A DNA stretch of 64,000 nt from NCBI RefSeq assembly GCF_013624435.2, contig NZ_CP061768.1, positions 3,934,001 to 3,998,000 on the forward strand, written 5' to 3'. Shown in pieces: positions 39,212 through 46,347 of this stretch. The position numbers and the translations under genes were made by a program. The number at the start of each line of letters is the position of its first letter. Within the stretch, counting starts at the first letter, position 1. This DNA is from Nocardioides campestrisoli. Its GTDB lineage: Bacteria > Actinomycetota > Actinomycetes > Propionibacteriales > Nocardioidaceae. The notes below the pieces were generated by a model, which did no database searches, had not been told where the DNA came from, and worked only from the letters and a program-made list of their open reading frames with translations.

Positions 39212-39237
39212 TCTTGCACTCAGGTGGTTGGAGTGCA
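39188..39237 (-). promoter_or_regulatory. TetR operator array with four TGCACTC half-sites
   Basis: TGCACTC (39188), GAGTGCA (39204), TGCACTC (39215) and GAGTGCA (39231) form overlapping dyads: GAGTGCA-TTCT-TGCACTC and TGCACTC-9-GAGTGCA. They span the regulator start codon. The same heptamer was not seen before the MMPL gene. Confidence 0.65.
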
Positions 39238-39241
39238 GCGT

Positions 39242-40507
39242 TTATGGGGTGGTTGCGCTGATCACAGTCGGCGCAGTGGCCTCGGCGAGCGTCGGCCAGT
39301 CCCGCGGGCGCGGCACGGTGCGGATGGCCGGGGTGAGAGTGGGGATGAGCGCCGCCAGGACCGCGAGCACGAGCAGCGCCAGCACGGCACTGGCGGCACC
39401 GAAGGTCTCCAGCAGCCACCCGCCGAGCAGCGGGGCGAGCGGGATCGTCACGAAGGCGAGGAACTGCGACGAGGAGGCGAGCCGGCCCTGGAGTTCGTCG
39501 GGGGTGATGGCCACCCGGTAGGACTGGCTGGCGGCGTTGCCCGCCGGGTTGAGCAGCAGCCCGACGCAGAGCACGGGCCCGACCACCCACGGGGAGGACC
39601 AGAAGGCCAGCGGCACCAGGAGCGGCACCCAGATCCAGGCCGCGGCCACCGTGAGGTGCCCGGTCCGCACCCGGTCTACCAGGTACGGCGCGACGAGCGC
39701 GCCGACGACTCCCCCGGCCCCGGCGAACGCCTCGACCAGACCGATCGTGGTGGACGGGACCCCGGCCTGCGCCAACCGGAGCACGGCGACGAAGAGGACG
39801 GCGTTGACCACCAGGTTGAAGGCCGCGGAGAAGGCGGCGCTGGCGCGGAAGTAGGGCCGGGCCAGCAGGTAGCGCAGCCCCTCGACCAGCTCGCGCCCCG
39901 GCGTGCTGCGCGCCCGCTCGGTCGGCGAGAGGTCGGTCCGCACCCGGGAGACGCTGACCAGGGAGACGGCGAAGGTGACCGCGTCCACCAGGAAGGGCAG
40001 CGGCCGGGCCACGGCGTACATCGCGCCGCCGAGCGGTCCGCCGAGCAGAGACGCCACGTGGTGGCGCGCCTGGTTCTGGCTGATCGCGGTCGGTAGCTCG
40101 GCCCGGGTCACCACGGTGCGGACGGCGGAGAGCTCGGTGGGCATGTAGATCCCCGCCACCGCCCCGGTGCCCAGGGCCACGAGCACGAGGTGGGTCAGGC
40201 TCAGCGAGCCGAGCAGTCCGGCGATCCCGATGGAGGTGCTCAGCACGAGCCCCACCGCACTGGCCCCCATCAGCAGCCGACGGCGGTCCAGCTGGTCGGC
40301 GATCACGCCGGCCGGCAGCAGGGCGAGCGCGATGCCCAGGGTGTACGCCGCCACCGGGATCGCGGCCTGCAGCGCGGAGCCGGTGAGCGCGTAGCCGAGC
40401 AGGGGGAAGACGAACAGGGTCGCCGCGGTGCCGAGCTGGCTGACCGCCTCCCCCACCCACAACCGGGTGAAGTCGCGGTTGCGGGCGAGGGATCGGTAGC
40501 CGGTCAC
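39242..40507 (-). CDS. MFS transporter (drug efflux type)
   Basis: The 421-residue protein has about twelve hydrophobic spans. LARNRDFTRLWVGEAVSQLGTAATLFVFPLLGYALTGSA at the N-terminus and the A-type motif GVIADQLDRRRLLMG between spans 2 and 3 place it with the EntS/MefA-like exporters. QNQARHHVASLLGGPLGGAMY and the mid-loop SRVRTDLSPTERARST are typical. The GTG at 40507 is preferred because TACCGT lies 7 nt before it; an extension to 40585 would run through the operator and the divergent promoter. It is divergent from the ArsR-type regulator gene and very likely repressed by it. Substrate unknown. Confidence 0.9.
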   Translation of the reverse strand: MTGYRSLARNRDFTRLWVGEAVSQLGTAATLFVFPLLGYALTGSALQAAIPVAAYTLGIALALLPAGVIADQLDRRRLLMGASAVGLVLSTSIGIAGLLGSLSLTHLVLVALGTGAVAGIYMPTELSAVRTVVTRAELPTAISQNQARHHVASLLGGPLGGAMYAVARPLPFLVDAVTFAVSLVSVSRVRTDLSPTERARSTPGRELVEGLRYLLARPYFRASAAFSAAFNLVVNAVLFVAVLRLAQAGVPSTTIGLVEAFAGAGGVVGALVAPYLVDRVRTGHLTVAAAWIWVPLLVPLAFWSSPWVVGPVLCVGLLLNPAGNAASQSYRVAITPDELQGRLASSSQFLAFVTIPLAPLLGGWLLETFGAASAVLALLVLAVLAALIPTLTPAIRTVPRPRDWPTLAEATAPTVISATTP

Positions 40508-40514
40508 AGCGCCG

Positions 40515-40520
40515 ACGGTA
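40515..40520 (-). promoter_or_regulatory. Predicted -10 element of leaderless MFS gene
   Basis: TACCGT on the minus strand ends 7 nt before the GTG at 40507 and abuts the first TTGCGCAA operator. Confidence 0.5.
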
Positions 40521-40522
40521 GA

Positions 40523-40558
40523 TTGCGCAAGACATATTGCGCAAGCATTCTTGCGCAA
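40523..40558. promoter_or_regulatory. Triple palindromic operator TTGCGCAA
   Basis: TTGCGCAA occurs at 40523, 40537 and 40551 with an exact 14-bp period, in the divergent promoter between the MFS and ArsR-type genes. Each copy is a perfect palindrome. They occupy the -35 region of the MFS promoter and the upstream region of the ArsR promoter. Confidence 0.7.
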
Positions 40559-40571
40559 TATTTCGTGCGGG

Positions 40572-40577
40572 TAGGGT
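40572..40577 (+). promoter_or_regulatory. Predicted -10 element of leaderless ArsR gene
   Basis: TAGGGT ends 6 nt before the ATG at 40584. Confidence 0.5.
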
Positions 40578-40583
40578 CCTGCC

Positions 40584-41168
40584 ATGGCCTACGTGCACGA
40601 CCCGACGGTGCTCCGCGCCCTCGCCCACCCGGTCCGGAACCGGATCCTCGGCGAGCTCTCGGCCCAGGGGCCGCTGCGCGCCGCCGACCTCTCCCGCGAG
40701 CTGGGCATCCCGGCCAACCAGGCCTCGTTCCACCTGCGCCAGCTGGCCAAGTACGGCCTGGTCGAGGAGGCGCCCGGGGAGGGCCGGGACCGGCGCGACC
40801 GTGTGTGGCGCCAGGTGCAGGAGGAGAGCCTCGACTTCGACCTGCGCGAGCTGGAGAAGCAGCCGGGCGGGCCGGCGGCCGCGGCCGTCTTCCGCTCCCA
40901 GGCCGCCTCCTGGGCACACACCCTGGTCGACGCCGCGCACACGGTCGGCCCGCAGGAGGGGGTGCACCGGGCCGTCACCGAGCAGTCGCTGCGGCTCACC
41001 GAGGACGAGGCGCTCGCGCTCACCCAGGAGCTGAGCGACCTGCTCCAGGACTGGCGTCGCCGCACCCGCGGCCGGGACGCGTCCCGGCGTACCTACGTGT
41101 TCCTCTCGATGCTCCAGCCGCACCCGGACTCACCGGGCGCACCGGACGCTCAGCCGGCCAGGCCGTAG
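40584..41168 (+). CDS. ArsR-family winged-helix transcriptional regulator
   Basis: The 194-residue regulator has an ArsR/HTH_20-type DNA-binding domain (residues 5-85): VLRALAHPVRNRILGELSAQGPLRAADLSRELGIPANQASFHLRQLAKYGLVEEAPG. The helical C-terminal half resembles ligand-binding or dimerisation regions of the larger ArsR-like regulators. It lacks metal-binding Cys residues, so it probably senses an organic ligand. Divergent from the MFS gene with three TTGCGCAA palindromes between, it should repress both. Its 3' end overlaps the convergent upp gene by 19 bp. Confidence 0.88.
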   Translation: MAYVHDPTVLRALAHPVRNRILGELSAQGPLRAADLSRELGIPANQASFHLRQLAKYGLVEEAPGEGRDRRDRVWRQVQEESLDFDLRELEKQPGGPAAAAVFRSQAASWAHTLVDAAHTVGPQEGVHRAVTEQSLRLTEDEALALTQELSDLLQDWRRRTRGRDASRRTYVFLSMLQPHPDSPGAPDAQPARP

Positions 41169-41791
41169 AGCCGGTCTCCCGCGTCCCCGAGCCCGGGGAC
41201 GATGTAGCCCTTCTCGTTGAGCTTCTCGTCCATCGCGGCGGTGACCACTGCGACCGGGACCTCGAGGTCGCTCAGCTCCCGCTCGAGCCGCGCGCAGCCC
41301 TCGGGGGCCACCAGCAGGCACAGGGCGGTGATGTCGTCGGCGCCCCGGTCGGTGAGGAACTTGATCGCCGCGGCCAGCGTGCCGCCGGTGGCCAGCATCG
41401 GGTCGAGCACGTAGCACTGGCGGCCCGAGAGGTCGTCGGGGAGCCGCTCGGCGTACGTCGCGACCTCGAGCGTCTCCTCGTTGCGCTCCATCCCGAGGAA
41501 GCCGACCTCCGCGGTCGGCAGCAGCCGCATCATCCCCTCGAGCATGCCCAGCCCGGCGCGCAGGATCGGCACGACCAGCGGCCGCGGCGTGGCCATCTTG
41601 ACCCCGGTGGTCAGCGAGACCGGCGTGTGGATCTCGACCGGTCCCACCCGGACGTCGCGGGTGGCCTCGTAGGCGAGCAGGGTGACGAGCTCGTCGGTGA
41701 GGCGACGGAACGTGGGCGAGTCCGTCTCCTGGTCGCGCAGTGCGGTGAGCTTGTGGGCCACGAGCGGGTGGTCGACGACCTGGATGCGCAT
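41150..41791 (-). CDS. upp: Uracil phosphoribosyltransferase
   Basis: The 213-residue enzyme makes UMP from uracil and PRPP in pyrimidine salvage. It starts MRIQVVDHPLVAHKLTALRD, has PILRAGLGMLEGM, the PRPP loop YVLDPMLATGGTLAAAI and the uracil-binding C-terminus YIVPGLGDAGDRLYG. Length is standard (about 208-215). The ATG at 41791 is chosen because TAAAGT lies 7 nt upstream and the family start is conserved; the longer open frame to 41902 is not supported. Confidence 0.97.
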   Translation of the reverse strand: MRIQVVDHPLVAHKLTALRDQETDSPTFRRLTDELVTLLAYEATRDVRVGPVEIHTPVSLTTGVKMATPRPLVVPILRAGLGMLEGMMRLLPTAEVGFLGMERNEETLEVATYAERLPDDLSGRQCYVLDPMLATGGTLAAAIKFLTDRGADDITALCLLVAPEGCARLERELSDLEVPVAVVTAAMDEKLNEKGYIVPGLGDAGDRLYGLAG

Positions 41792-41798
41792 GTCTCCG

Positions 41799-41804
41799 AC
41801 TTTA
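41799..41804 (-). promoter_or_regulatory. Predicted -10 element of upp
   Basis: TAAAGT on the minus strand ends 7 nt before the upp ATG. A GGAG within the 7-nt gap is too close to serve as a normal Shine-Dalgarno. Confidence 0.5.
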
Positions 41805-41964
41805 GTCGAGCCGGCCCGCCGGAGCCCCCTCCGGGCACCCGTGCGCGCGCGTGACGTGCGCGCCGGCCCGCGGGGGTTGGCGGGGGCTGGTGTCCGTGCC
41901 ACGCTGGACGCTCGGGCAGGCCCGCCGGAGACGCGGGCCAGGAGCCGGGCAGAGGGGGTCGACC

Positions 41965-42456
41965 GTGGCGCTGGCCCCGGAGCAGACAGACGACATCGAC
42001 TTCGCCCTGGCCGCCTACCGCCAGGACGGGAGCTGGCGGCTCGCCGAGCTCGCGGTGACCTCGTGCGCGTCGGTCGAGACGCTGGCCCAGGGACTGCGCC
42101 GGCTCCCCGGGGACGCCGGGGCGCTGGCCATGGTCTCGATCGACGAGGACTTCTTCGTGATGGTCCGGGTCTCCGGGGCGGTGACGCGGGTGCTGCTCAG
42201 CGACGTCAGCGCCGCGATCGAGTGGGAGCTGGCGCGCTCGGCGGTGGAGTTCCTCGGGCTGCTGCCCGAGGACGACGAGGAGGAGGAGCCGGCCGGCGAC
42301 CTCGACCTGGTCGGCGACCTGGGGATGCCCGCGATCGACATGGGCGTGCTGCTCGACGACGCCGAGCTCTACCCTGACGAGATGCTCTCCGAGATCGCCG
42401 ACCGCCTGGGCTTCGGCCCCGAGTTCGACGCCGTCGTCGGGCTCCGGTCCAGCTGA
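41965..42456 (+). CDS. tRNA adenosine deaminase-associated protein
   Basis: The 163-residue acidic protein belongs to the actinobacterial family encoded just upstream of tadA. Conserved segments are DIDFALAAYRQDGSWRLAELAV, LAMVSIDEDFFVMVRVSG, a strongly acidic stretch EDDEEEEPAGDLDLVGDLGMPAIDM and a C-terminal YPDEMLSEIADRLGFGPEFDAVVG. No catalytic residues are evident; a role as partner or stabiliser of TadA is inferred from its linkage. AGAGGGGG lies about 6 nt before the GTG. The tadA gene begins 5 nt after its stop. Confidence 0.8.
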   Translation: MALAPEQTDDIDFALAAYRQDGSWRLAELAVTSCASVETLAQGLRRLPGDAGALAMVSIDEDFFVMVRVSGAVTRVLLSDVSAAIEWELARSAVEFLGLLPEDDEEEEPAGDLDLVGDLGMPAIDMGVLLDDAELYPDEMLSEIADRLGFGPEFDAVVGLRSS

Positions 42457-42461
42457 GCGCC

Positions 42462-42962
42462 GTGCCCGCCCCCCACCGACCGCTCGGCCGCGCCTCCGCC
42501 TGGGACGACGCCATGCGCCTGGCCCTCGACGTGGCCCGCGAGGCCGCCGCCTCCGCCGACGTCCCGGTCGGCGCCGTGGTGCTCTCCCCGGACGGGGAGG
42601 TGTGGGGCACCGGCCGCAACGTGCGGGAGGCCGAGGCGGACCCGACCGGTCACGCCGAGGTGGTGGCGCTGCGCCAGGCGGCCCGCACCCGCGGCGAGTG
42701 GCGGCTCGACGGCTGCACCCTGGTGGTCACCCTGGAGCCGTGCACCATGTGCGCCGGTGCCGCCGTCCTCTCCCGGGTGGCGCGCGTCGTCTTCGGCGCG
42801 TACGACGACAAGGCCGGCGCCGTGGGCAGCCTGTGGGACGTCGTCCGCGACCGTCGCCTCAACCACCGGCCCGAGGTGGTCGCCGGGGTGCTCGCCGCGG
42901 AGTCGGCCGCCCTGCTGGACGACTTCTTCCGCAGCCAGCGGGTCACTCCCGGTTCTGGATGA
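42462..42962 (+). CDS. tadA: tRNA-specific adenosine deaminase TadA
   Basis: The 166-residue zinc enzyme converts A34 to inosine in tRNA-Arg(ACG). It has the deaminase signature HAE (His64, Glu66) and PCTMCAGA with zinc ligands Cys94 and Cys97, plus VPVGAVVLSPDGEVWGTGRN and the C-terminal RDRRLNHRPEVVAGVL. The GTG start gives about 15 residues before the fold; ATG 42513 would be shorter. It is co-transcribed with its associated protein. Its last 20 bp overlap the convergent SPFH gene. Confidence 0.93.
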   Translation: MPAPHRPLGRASAWDDAMRLALDVAREAAASADVPVGAVVLSPDGEVWGTGRNVREAEADPTGHAEVVALRQAARTRGEWRLDGCTLVVTLEPCTMCAGAAVLSRVARVVFGAYDDKAGAVGSLWDVVRDRRLNHRPEVVAGVLAAESAALLDDFFRSQRVTPGSG

Positions 42963-43875
42963 TCCCGCTGGTGGTGGGCTGGTAGGGGTTCAGCCCCTTG
43001 TCGATGGCGTACTGCCGCAGGTAGCCGTCGCGGCCCAGGACGTTGATCCGCTCCTGGATCTTCTGGGCCTCGGCCTTCTCCACCTTGACCTGCGCCTCGG
43101 CGGCCTTGACCTGGGCATCGGCCTCGGCCTCCTTGGCCTTGGCCTTGGCCACCGCCTCCTGCTGGGCGGTCAGCGCGGCCTTGACCGACTCCGGCGGGAC
43201 CGGCTTCTGCAGGGTGATGGAGAAGTTCGTGAAGAACTCCTCCTCGCCGTCGATCTGCCGGCCGACCAGGTCGGGCAGCTGGTCGAGCACGTCGCGCTCC
43301 CACTGGGCCTTGACGTTCGGGTCCATGTAGAGGTCGGTGTAGGTGTAGTTCTGCGAGGCGCGGTCGACCGCGGTCTCCAGCGGCTTGGACACGTAGACGG
43401 CCAGCATGTTGAGCCAGCCCTGCGACCCGTTGCCGTCCGAGGAGTCCATGTAGGCGGAGTACCGGTTGCCGATCAGGTCGTGGAACCGGCGCAGCGTCTG
43501 GCACTCGGTGTTGAGCATGAAGGAGGCGACGCCGTCCACGGCCATCTCGATGCCGTCCTTGGTCACGAACGTCATGCCGCCCCGGTCGCCGTTCTCCCCG
43601 AACACGTAGTTGCGCTGCGAGGAGGGGTAGGAGAAGTGCTTGTCACCGGGACCGTCCCAGGCCCGGCTGGAGGTGCCGACGCAGTCACCGAAGCGGGTCG
43701 GGGTGAACGCGCCGCCCGTGTAGTGCAGCGCCACCTGGTCGGGGCCGGTGGAGACGGTGGTGGGCCGGGCGAACACCAGGACGACCAGGAGCGCGACGAC
43801 GAGCAGCCCGACGGCCGCCCCCGTCCTGGCGAACAGTCTGCCGCCGGTGCTGCGTCCGGTCAGGTCCTTGGCCAT
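42943..43875 (-). CDS. SPFH/band 7 domain membrane protein
   Basis: The 310-residue protein has one N-terminal span (GAAVGLLVVALLVVLVFA), an SPFH-like domain (about 40-230) with VTKDGIEMAVDGVASFML and YTDLYMDPNVKAQWERDVLDQLPDLV, and an Ala/Lys/Glu-rich coiled coil (VAKAKAKEAEADAQVKAAEAQVKVEKAEAQKIQERI). The fold resembles prohibitin and stomatin-type scaffolds that assemble membrane microdomains. The Asp/Gly/Asn-rich insert around residue 150 (MDSSDGNGSQGW) is unusual. It is probably anchored with its bulk outside the cytoplasm or in a membrane-proximal ring; orientation is not certain. Confidence 0.8.
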   Translation of the reverse strand: MAKDLTGRSTGGRLFARTGAAVGLLVVALLVVLVFARPTTVSTGPDQVALHYTGGAFTPTRFGDCVGTSSRAWDGPGDKHFSYPSSQRNYVFGENGDRGGMTFVTKDGIEMAVDGVASFMLNTECQTLRRFHDLIGNRYSAYMDSSDGNGSQGWLNMLAVYVSKPLETAVDRASQNYTYTDLYMDPNVKAQWERDVLDQLPDLVGRQIDGEEEFFTNFSITLQKPVPPESVKAALTAQQEAVAKAKAKEAEADAQVKAAEAQVKVEKAEAQKIQERINVLGRDGYLRQYAIDKGLNPYQPTTSGIIQNRE

Positions 43876-43981
43876 GGTGCTCCCGTGTCGACGTACCTGG
43901 AGCCCGCCGCTCGTCCGCGGGCCGGGCAGCGCACATCATGTCCGACGCGGCAGCCGGTCCGGAGCAGGTTCCACCAACGCG

Positions 43982-44317
43982 TCAGGTGAGCTCGTTGCCC
44001 CGGACGGTGTCGATGACGATCGCGGCCAGGTCGGGCTCCTCGGCGCGGTGGCCTCGGGCGAGGTCGAGCACGTCGTCGAGCGCGGACTCCAGCGCCGGCG
44101 CGGGGGTGTCGGGGCCCAGTCCGCGGGTCCGGTGGATCACCGCGCCCGCCAGGGCCGGCGAGATCTCGTCGTGGTGGTAGGCCAGGTCGGTCACCTGGCG
44201 CACCTTGGTCAACGCCCGGTCCCGGCGGCGGGAGTCGCCGCGCCCGGCGGCCAGCACCATCATGGCGGTCGCCACGAGGACGACGACGAGGACGGCGAGC
44301 AGCAGCAACCTGATCAC
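43982..44317 (-). CDS. Small membrane-anchored hypothetical protein
   Basis: The 111-residue protein has one N-terminal span (LLLLAVLVVVLVATAMMVLAAG), a basic patch RGDSRRRDRALTKVR and a helical acidic C-terminal domain (EISPALAGAVIHRTRGLGPDTPAPALESALDDVLDLARGHRAEEPDLAAIVIDTVRG). No family was recognised. The GTG start lies 6 nt after TAGTCT, so it is a probable leaderless gene, divergent from the sulfatase gene. The basic patch after the span predicts a cytoplasmic C-terminus. Confidence 0.6.
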   Translation of the reverse strand: MIRLLLLAVLVVVLVATAMMVLAAGRGDSRRRDRALTKVRQVTDLAYHHDEISPALAGAVIHRTRGLGPDTPAPALESALDDVLDLARGHRAEEPDLAAIVIDTVRGNELT

Positions 44318-44323
44318 CCGAGG

Positions 44324-44329
44324 AGACTA
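44324..44329 (-). promoter_or_regulatory. Predicted -10 element of small membrane protein gene
   Basis: TAGTCT on the minus strand ends 6 nt before the GTG at 44317. Confidence 0.5.
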
Positions 44330-44371
44330 ACGCCGCACGGTCACCTGCGCGGCCGGCCGCCGTCCGGCGGC

Positions 44372-44377
44372 TAGCCT
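44372..44377 (+). promoter_or_regulatory. Predicted -10 element of leaderless sulfatase gene
   Basis: TAGCCT ends 6 nt before the ATG at 44384; the divergent -10 at 44324 is 42 bp away, so their -35 regions must overlap. Confidence 0.5.
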
Positions 44378-44383
44378 GCCCGG

Positions 44384-45919
44384 ATGCCGTCCCGCCTCCG
44401 CCGCCTCGCCCTGCTCACCGGCGCCACCCTGCTGGCGGCGACGGGATGCACCTCCGGCGCCCAGGTCGACGAACCGCGCGGCAGCGGGCAGGAGGCGCCC
44501 CGGCTCGCGCCGTCCCGGGCCGCCGACCCCGACGCCCCCAACGTCGTGCTGATCACCTCCGACGACCAGACCGAGGTCGAGCTGCGCTGGATGCCGAAGA
44601 CCCGGCGGCTGATCGGCAGGGCCGGGGTGCGCTTCGACGACATGGTCGCCCCGCACCCGAACTGCTGCCCGGCGCGCGCCCAGATCCTGTCGGGCCAGTA
44701 CGCCCACAACAACGGGGTCCGGACCAACTCCCCGCCGTGGGGTGGCCACCAGGGCTTCGACCCCGAGAACGCCCTGCCGGTCTGGCTCCAGCGCGCCGGC
44801 TACGCGACCGGCTTCGTCGGCAAGTACATGCACGGCTACGACGACCAGGACGGGATCGAGCCGGGCTGGGACCGGTGGCGGCCGATCATCGGCGTGCTCT
44901 CCAACTACCGCAACTTCCTCCAGTACGACGACGGCGAGCTGGTCCGGTTCGGCCCGGAGGACTACTACACCGACACCGTGGCCCAGCAGTCCCGGGAGAT
45001 GGTCCGGGAGTTCAGCCGCGCGAAGAAGCCGTTCTTCCTCTGGTCGAGCTTCATCGCGCCGCACGGCACCTGTGAGGGCTACACCAAGAAGGACTGCTCG
45101 GGCCCGCCGCCGGCCGCCGACCGGCACGCCGACATCCTCGGCGACGTACCCCTGCCCTCGCTGGAGTCCCCCGCCTTCAACGAGGACGACGTCTCCGACA
45201 AGCCGAAGGCCAGCCGCCGCGGCACGAAGGTCGACCCGGCCGCACAGCAGGAGCTCTTCACCCAGCGGATCCGCGCCCTGGCCGCCCTCGACGACGCGGT
45301 CGCCGGGATCGTGGCCGAGCTGAAGGAGCGGGACCAGCTCGACGACACGGTGCTGATGTTCACCTCCGACAACGGCTACCTCTTCGGCGAGCACCGCCTG
45401 GTCGGCAAGAACGTGCCCTACGAGCCCGCGGTCAAGGTGCCGCTGGTGATGCGCGGCCCCGGCATCCCGGCCGGTGAGCGACGGGCGCAGACGGTCGCGA
45501 TGATCGACCTGGCCCCGACCATCGCCGAGCTCGCCGGCGCCACCGCCGCCCGGGAGATGGACGGCGTCAGCATCCTGCCGTACGCCCGCGCGGACGAGCC
45601 GCAGGGCGACCGGGCGCTGCTGCTGCAGGCCGGGTCGCCGGGCAAGGTGAAGGCCCGGGCCTGGAAGTGGCGCTCGGTGCGGACCGACCGGTACACGCTG
45701 ACCCGGTGGAAGGTCCCGAGGTTCTGGGAGCTCTACGACCGGGAGGCCGACCCCGCGCAGCTCGACAACGTCTACGACGACGACCGGTACGCCGGGGTGC
45801 GGGAGGCGCTCGAACCGTTCCTGCTGAAGTCGCTCGCCGACTGCCGCGGCGAGGCCTGCCGGGTCGCCGTCCCCGACCTGCCGGAGCCCGCACCCACGGC
45901 GGTGGACGCCGACCAGTAG
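44384..45919 (+). CDS. Secreted lipoprotein sulfatase (formylglycine type)
   Basis: The 511-residue enzyme has a lipoprotein signal with Cys22 (LLAATGC). The alkaline-phosphatase-like fold starts at VVLITSDDQTEVE with metal ligands Asp60 and Asp61. The sulfatase motif CCPAR places the formylglycine precursor at Cys94, followed by AQILSGQYAHNNGV. FTSDNGYLFGEHRLVGKN carries further metal ligands, and EHPxK-type contacts lie around PYEPAVKVPLVMRGPG. It hydrolyses a sulfate ester on the outer face of the membrane. It is activated only if a formylglycine-generating enzyme is encoded elsewhere. A sulfotransferase lies 12 kb upstream but is not linked. Confidence 0.9.
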   Translation: MPSRLRRLALLTGATLLAATGCTSGAQVDEPRGSGQEAPRLAPSRAADPDAPNVVLITSDDQTEVELRWMPKTRRLIGRAGVRFDDMVAPHPNCCPARAQILSGQYAHNNGVRTNSPPWGGHQGFDPENALPVWLQRAGYATGFVGKYMHGYDDQDGIEPGWDRWRPIIGVLSNYRNFLQYDDGELVRFGPEDYYTDTVAQQSREMVREFSRAKKPFFLWSSFIAPHGTCEGYTKKDCSGPPPAADRHADILGDVPLPSLESPAFNEDDVSDKPKASRRGTKVDPAAQQELFTQRIRALAALDDAVAGIVAELKERDQLDDTVLMFTSDNGYLFGEHRLVGKNVPYEPAVKVPLVMRGPGIPAGERRAQTVAMIDLAPTIAELAGATAAREMDGVSILPYARADEPQGDRALLLQAGSPGKVKARAWKWRSVRTDRYTLTRWKVPRFWELYDREADPAQLDNVYDDDRYAGVREALEPFLLKSLADCRGEACRVAVPDLPEPAPTAVDADQ

Positions 45920-45961
45920 GGACCCGGGGGAGGCGATTTCGGCGCCGCCCGGGGGGTCCGG

Positions 45962-45967
45962 TAGCCT
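45962..45967 (+). promoter_or_regulatory. Predicted -10 element of the tRNA-Ser gene
   Basis: TAGCCT ends 7 nt before the first tRNA base. Because a tRNA start is fixed by structure, this supports the same -10 spacing inferred for the leaderless mRNAs. Confidence 0.6.
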
Positions 45968-45974
45968 TCCCCGC

Positions 45975-46064
45975 GGTGGCGTGTCCGAGCGGCCGAAGGT
46001 GCAACACTCGAAATGTTGTGTGGGGTCAAACCCACCGTGGGTTCAAATCCCACCGCCACCGCCA
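45975..46064 (+). tRNA. tRNA-Ser (anticodon CGA)
   Basis: The 7-bp acceptor stem pairs GGTGGCG with CGCCACC, the anticodon stem-loop is CAACA-CTCGAAA-TGTTG with anticodon CGA (reads UCG), and the T arm is GTGGG-TTCAAAT-CCCAC. A long variable arm, as expected for a class II serine tRNA, lies between them. Discriminator G is followed by an encoded CCA at 46062-46064. It is followed by a terminator 25 nt later and lies alone between the sulfatase and a convergent membrane-protein gene. Confidence 0.97.
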
Positions 46065-46089
46065 GCGGGTCCGAGACGATCGGATCCGG

Positions 46090-46120
46090 AACCCCGCCCG
46101 GGAGCTCCCGGGCGGGGTTT
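46090..46120 (+). terminator. Strong terminator after tRNA-Ser
   Basis: A perfect palindrome with 15-base arms (46090-46104 and 46105-46119) ends in TTT. It begins 25 nt after the encoded CCA. Confidence 0.85.
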
Positions 46121-46245
46121 CGTGCTGTCCGGGCACCTGAGTCGCTCTCCGGCTCCCACGCGCCGCCGCGGACGAGGCCCGGACACCACGGCGCTTATGT
46201 GTCCGGCACCGTGGGGATCGTCGTACCGTCCGTCAGCCGACGCCG

Positions 46246-46325
46246 GACCTGGCACGGGTTCCACGTGGTTGGCACGGGTCGTAACACGTGCCAACCCCCG
46301 GAATCCCCGGCTGTGCGGGGATTCC
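46246..46325 (+). repeat. Dispersed palindromic repeat, copy 3
   Basis: It runs from GACCTGGCACGG through CGTGCCAACCCC to the hairpin GAATCCCCG-GCTGTG-CGGGGATTC, with a 20-bp longer middle than copy 2. It lies between the tRNA terminator and the 3' end of the convergent membrane-protein gene. Confidence 0.7.
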
Positions 46326-46347
46326 TCGCCGCCGCCCCGCCGGTGTC

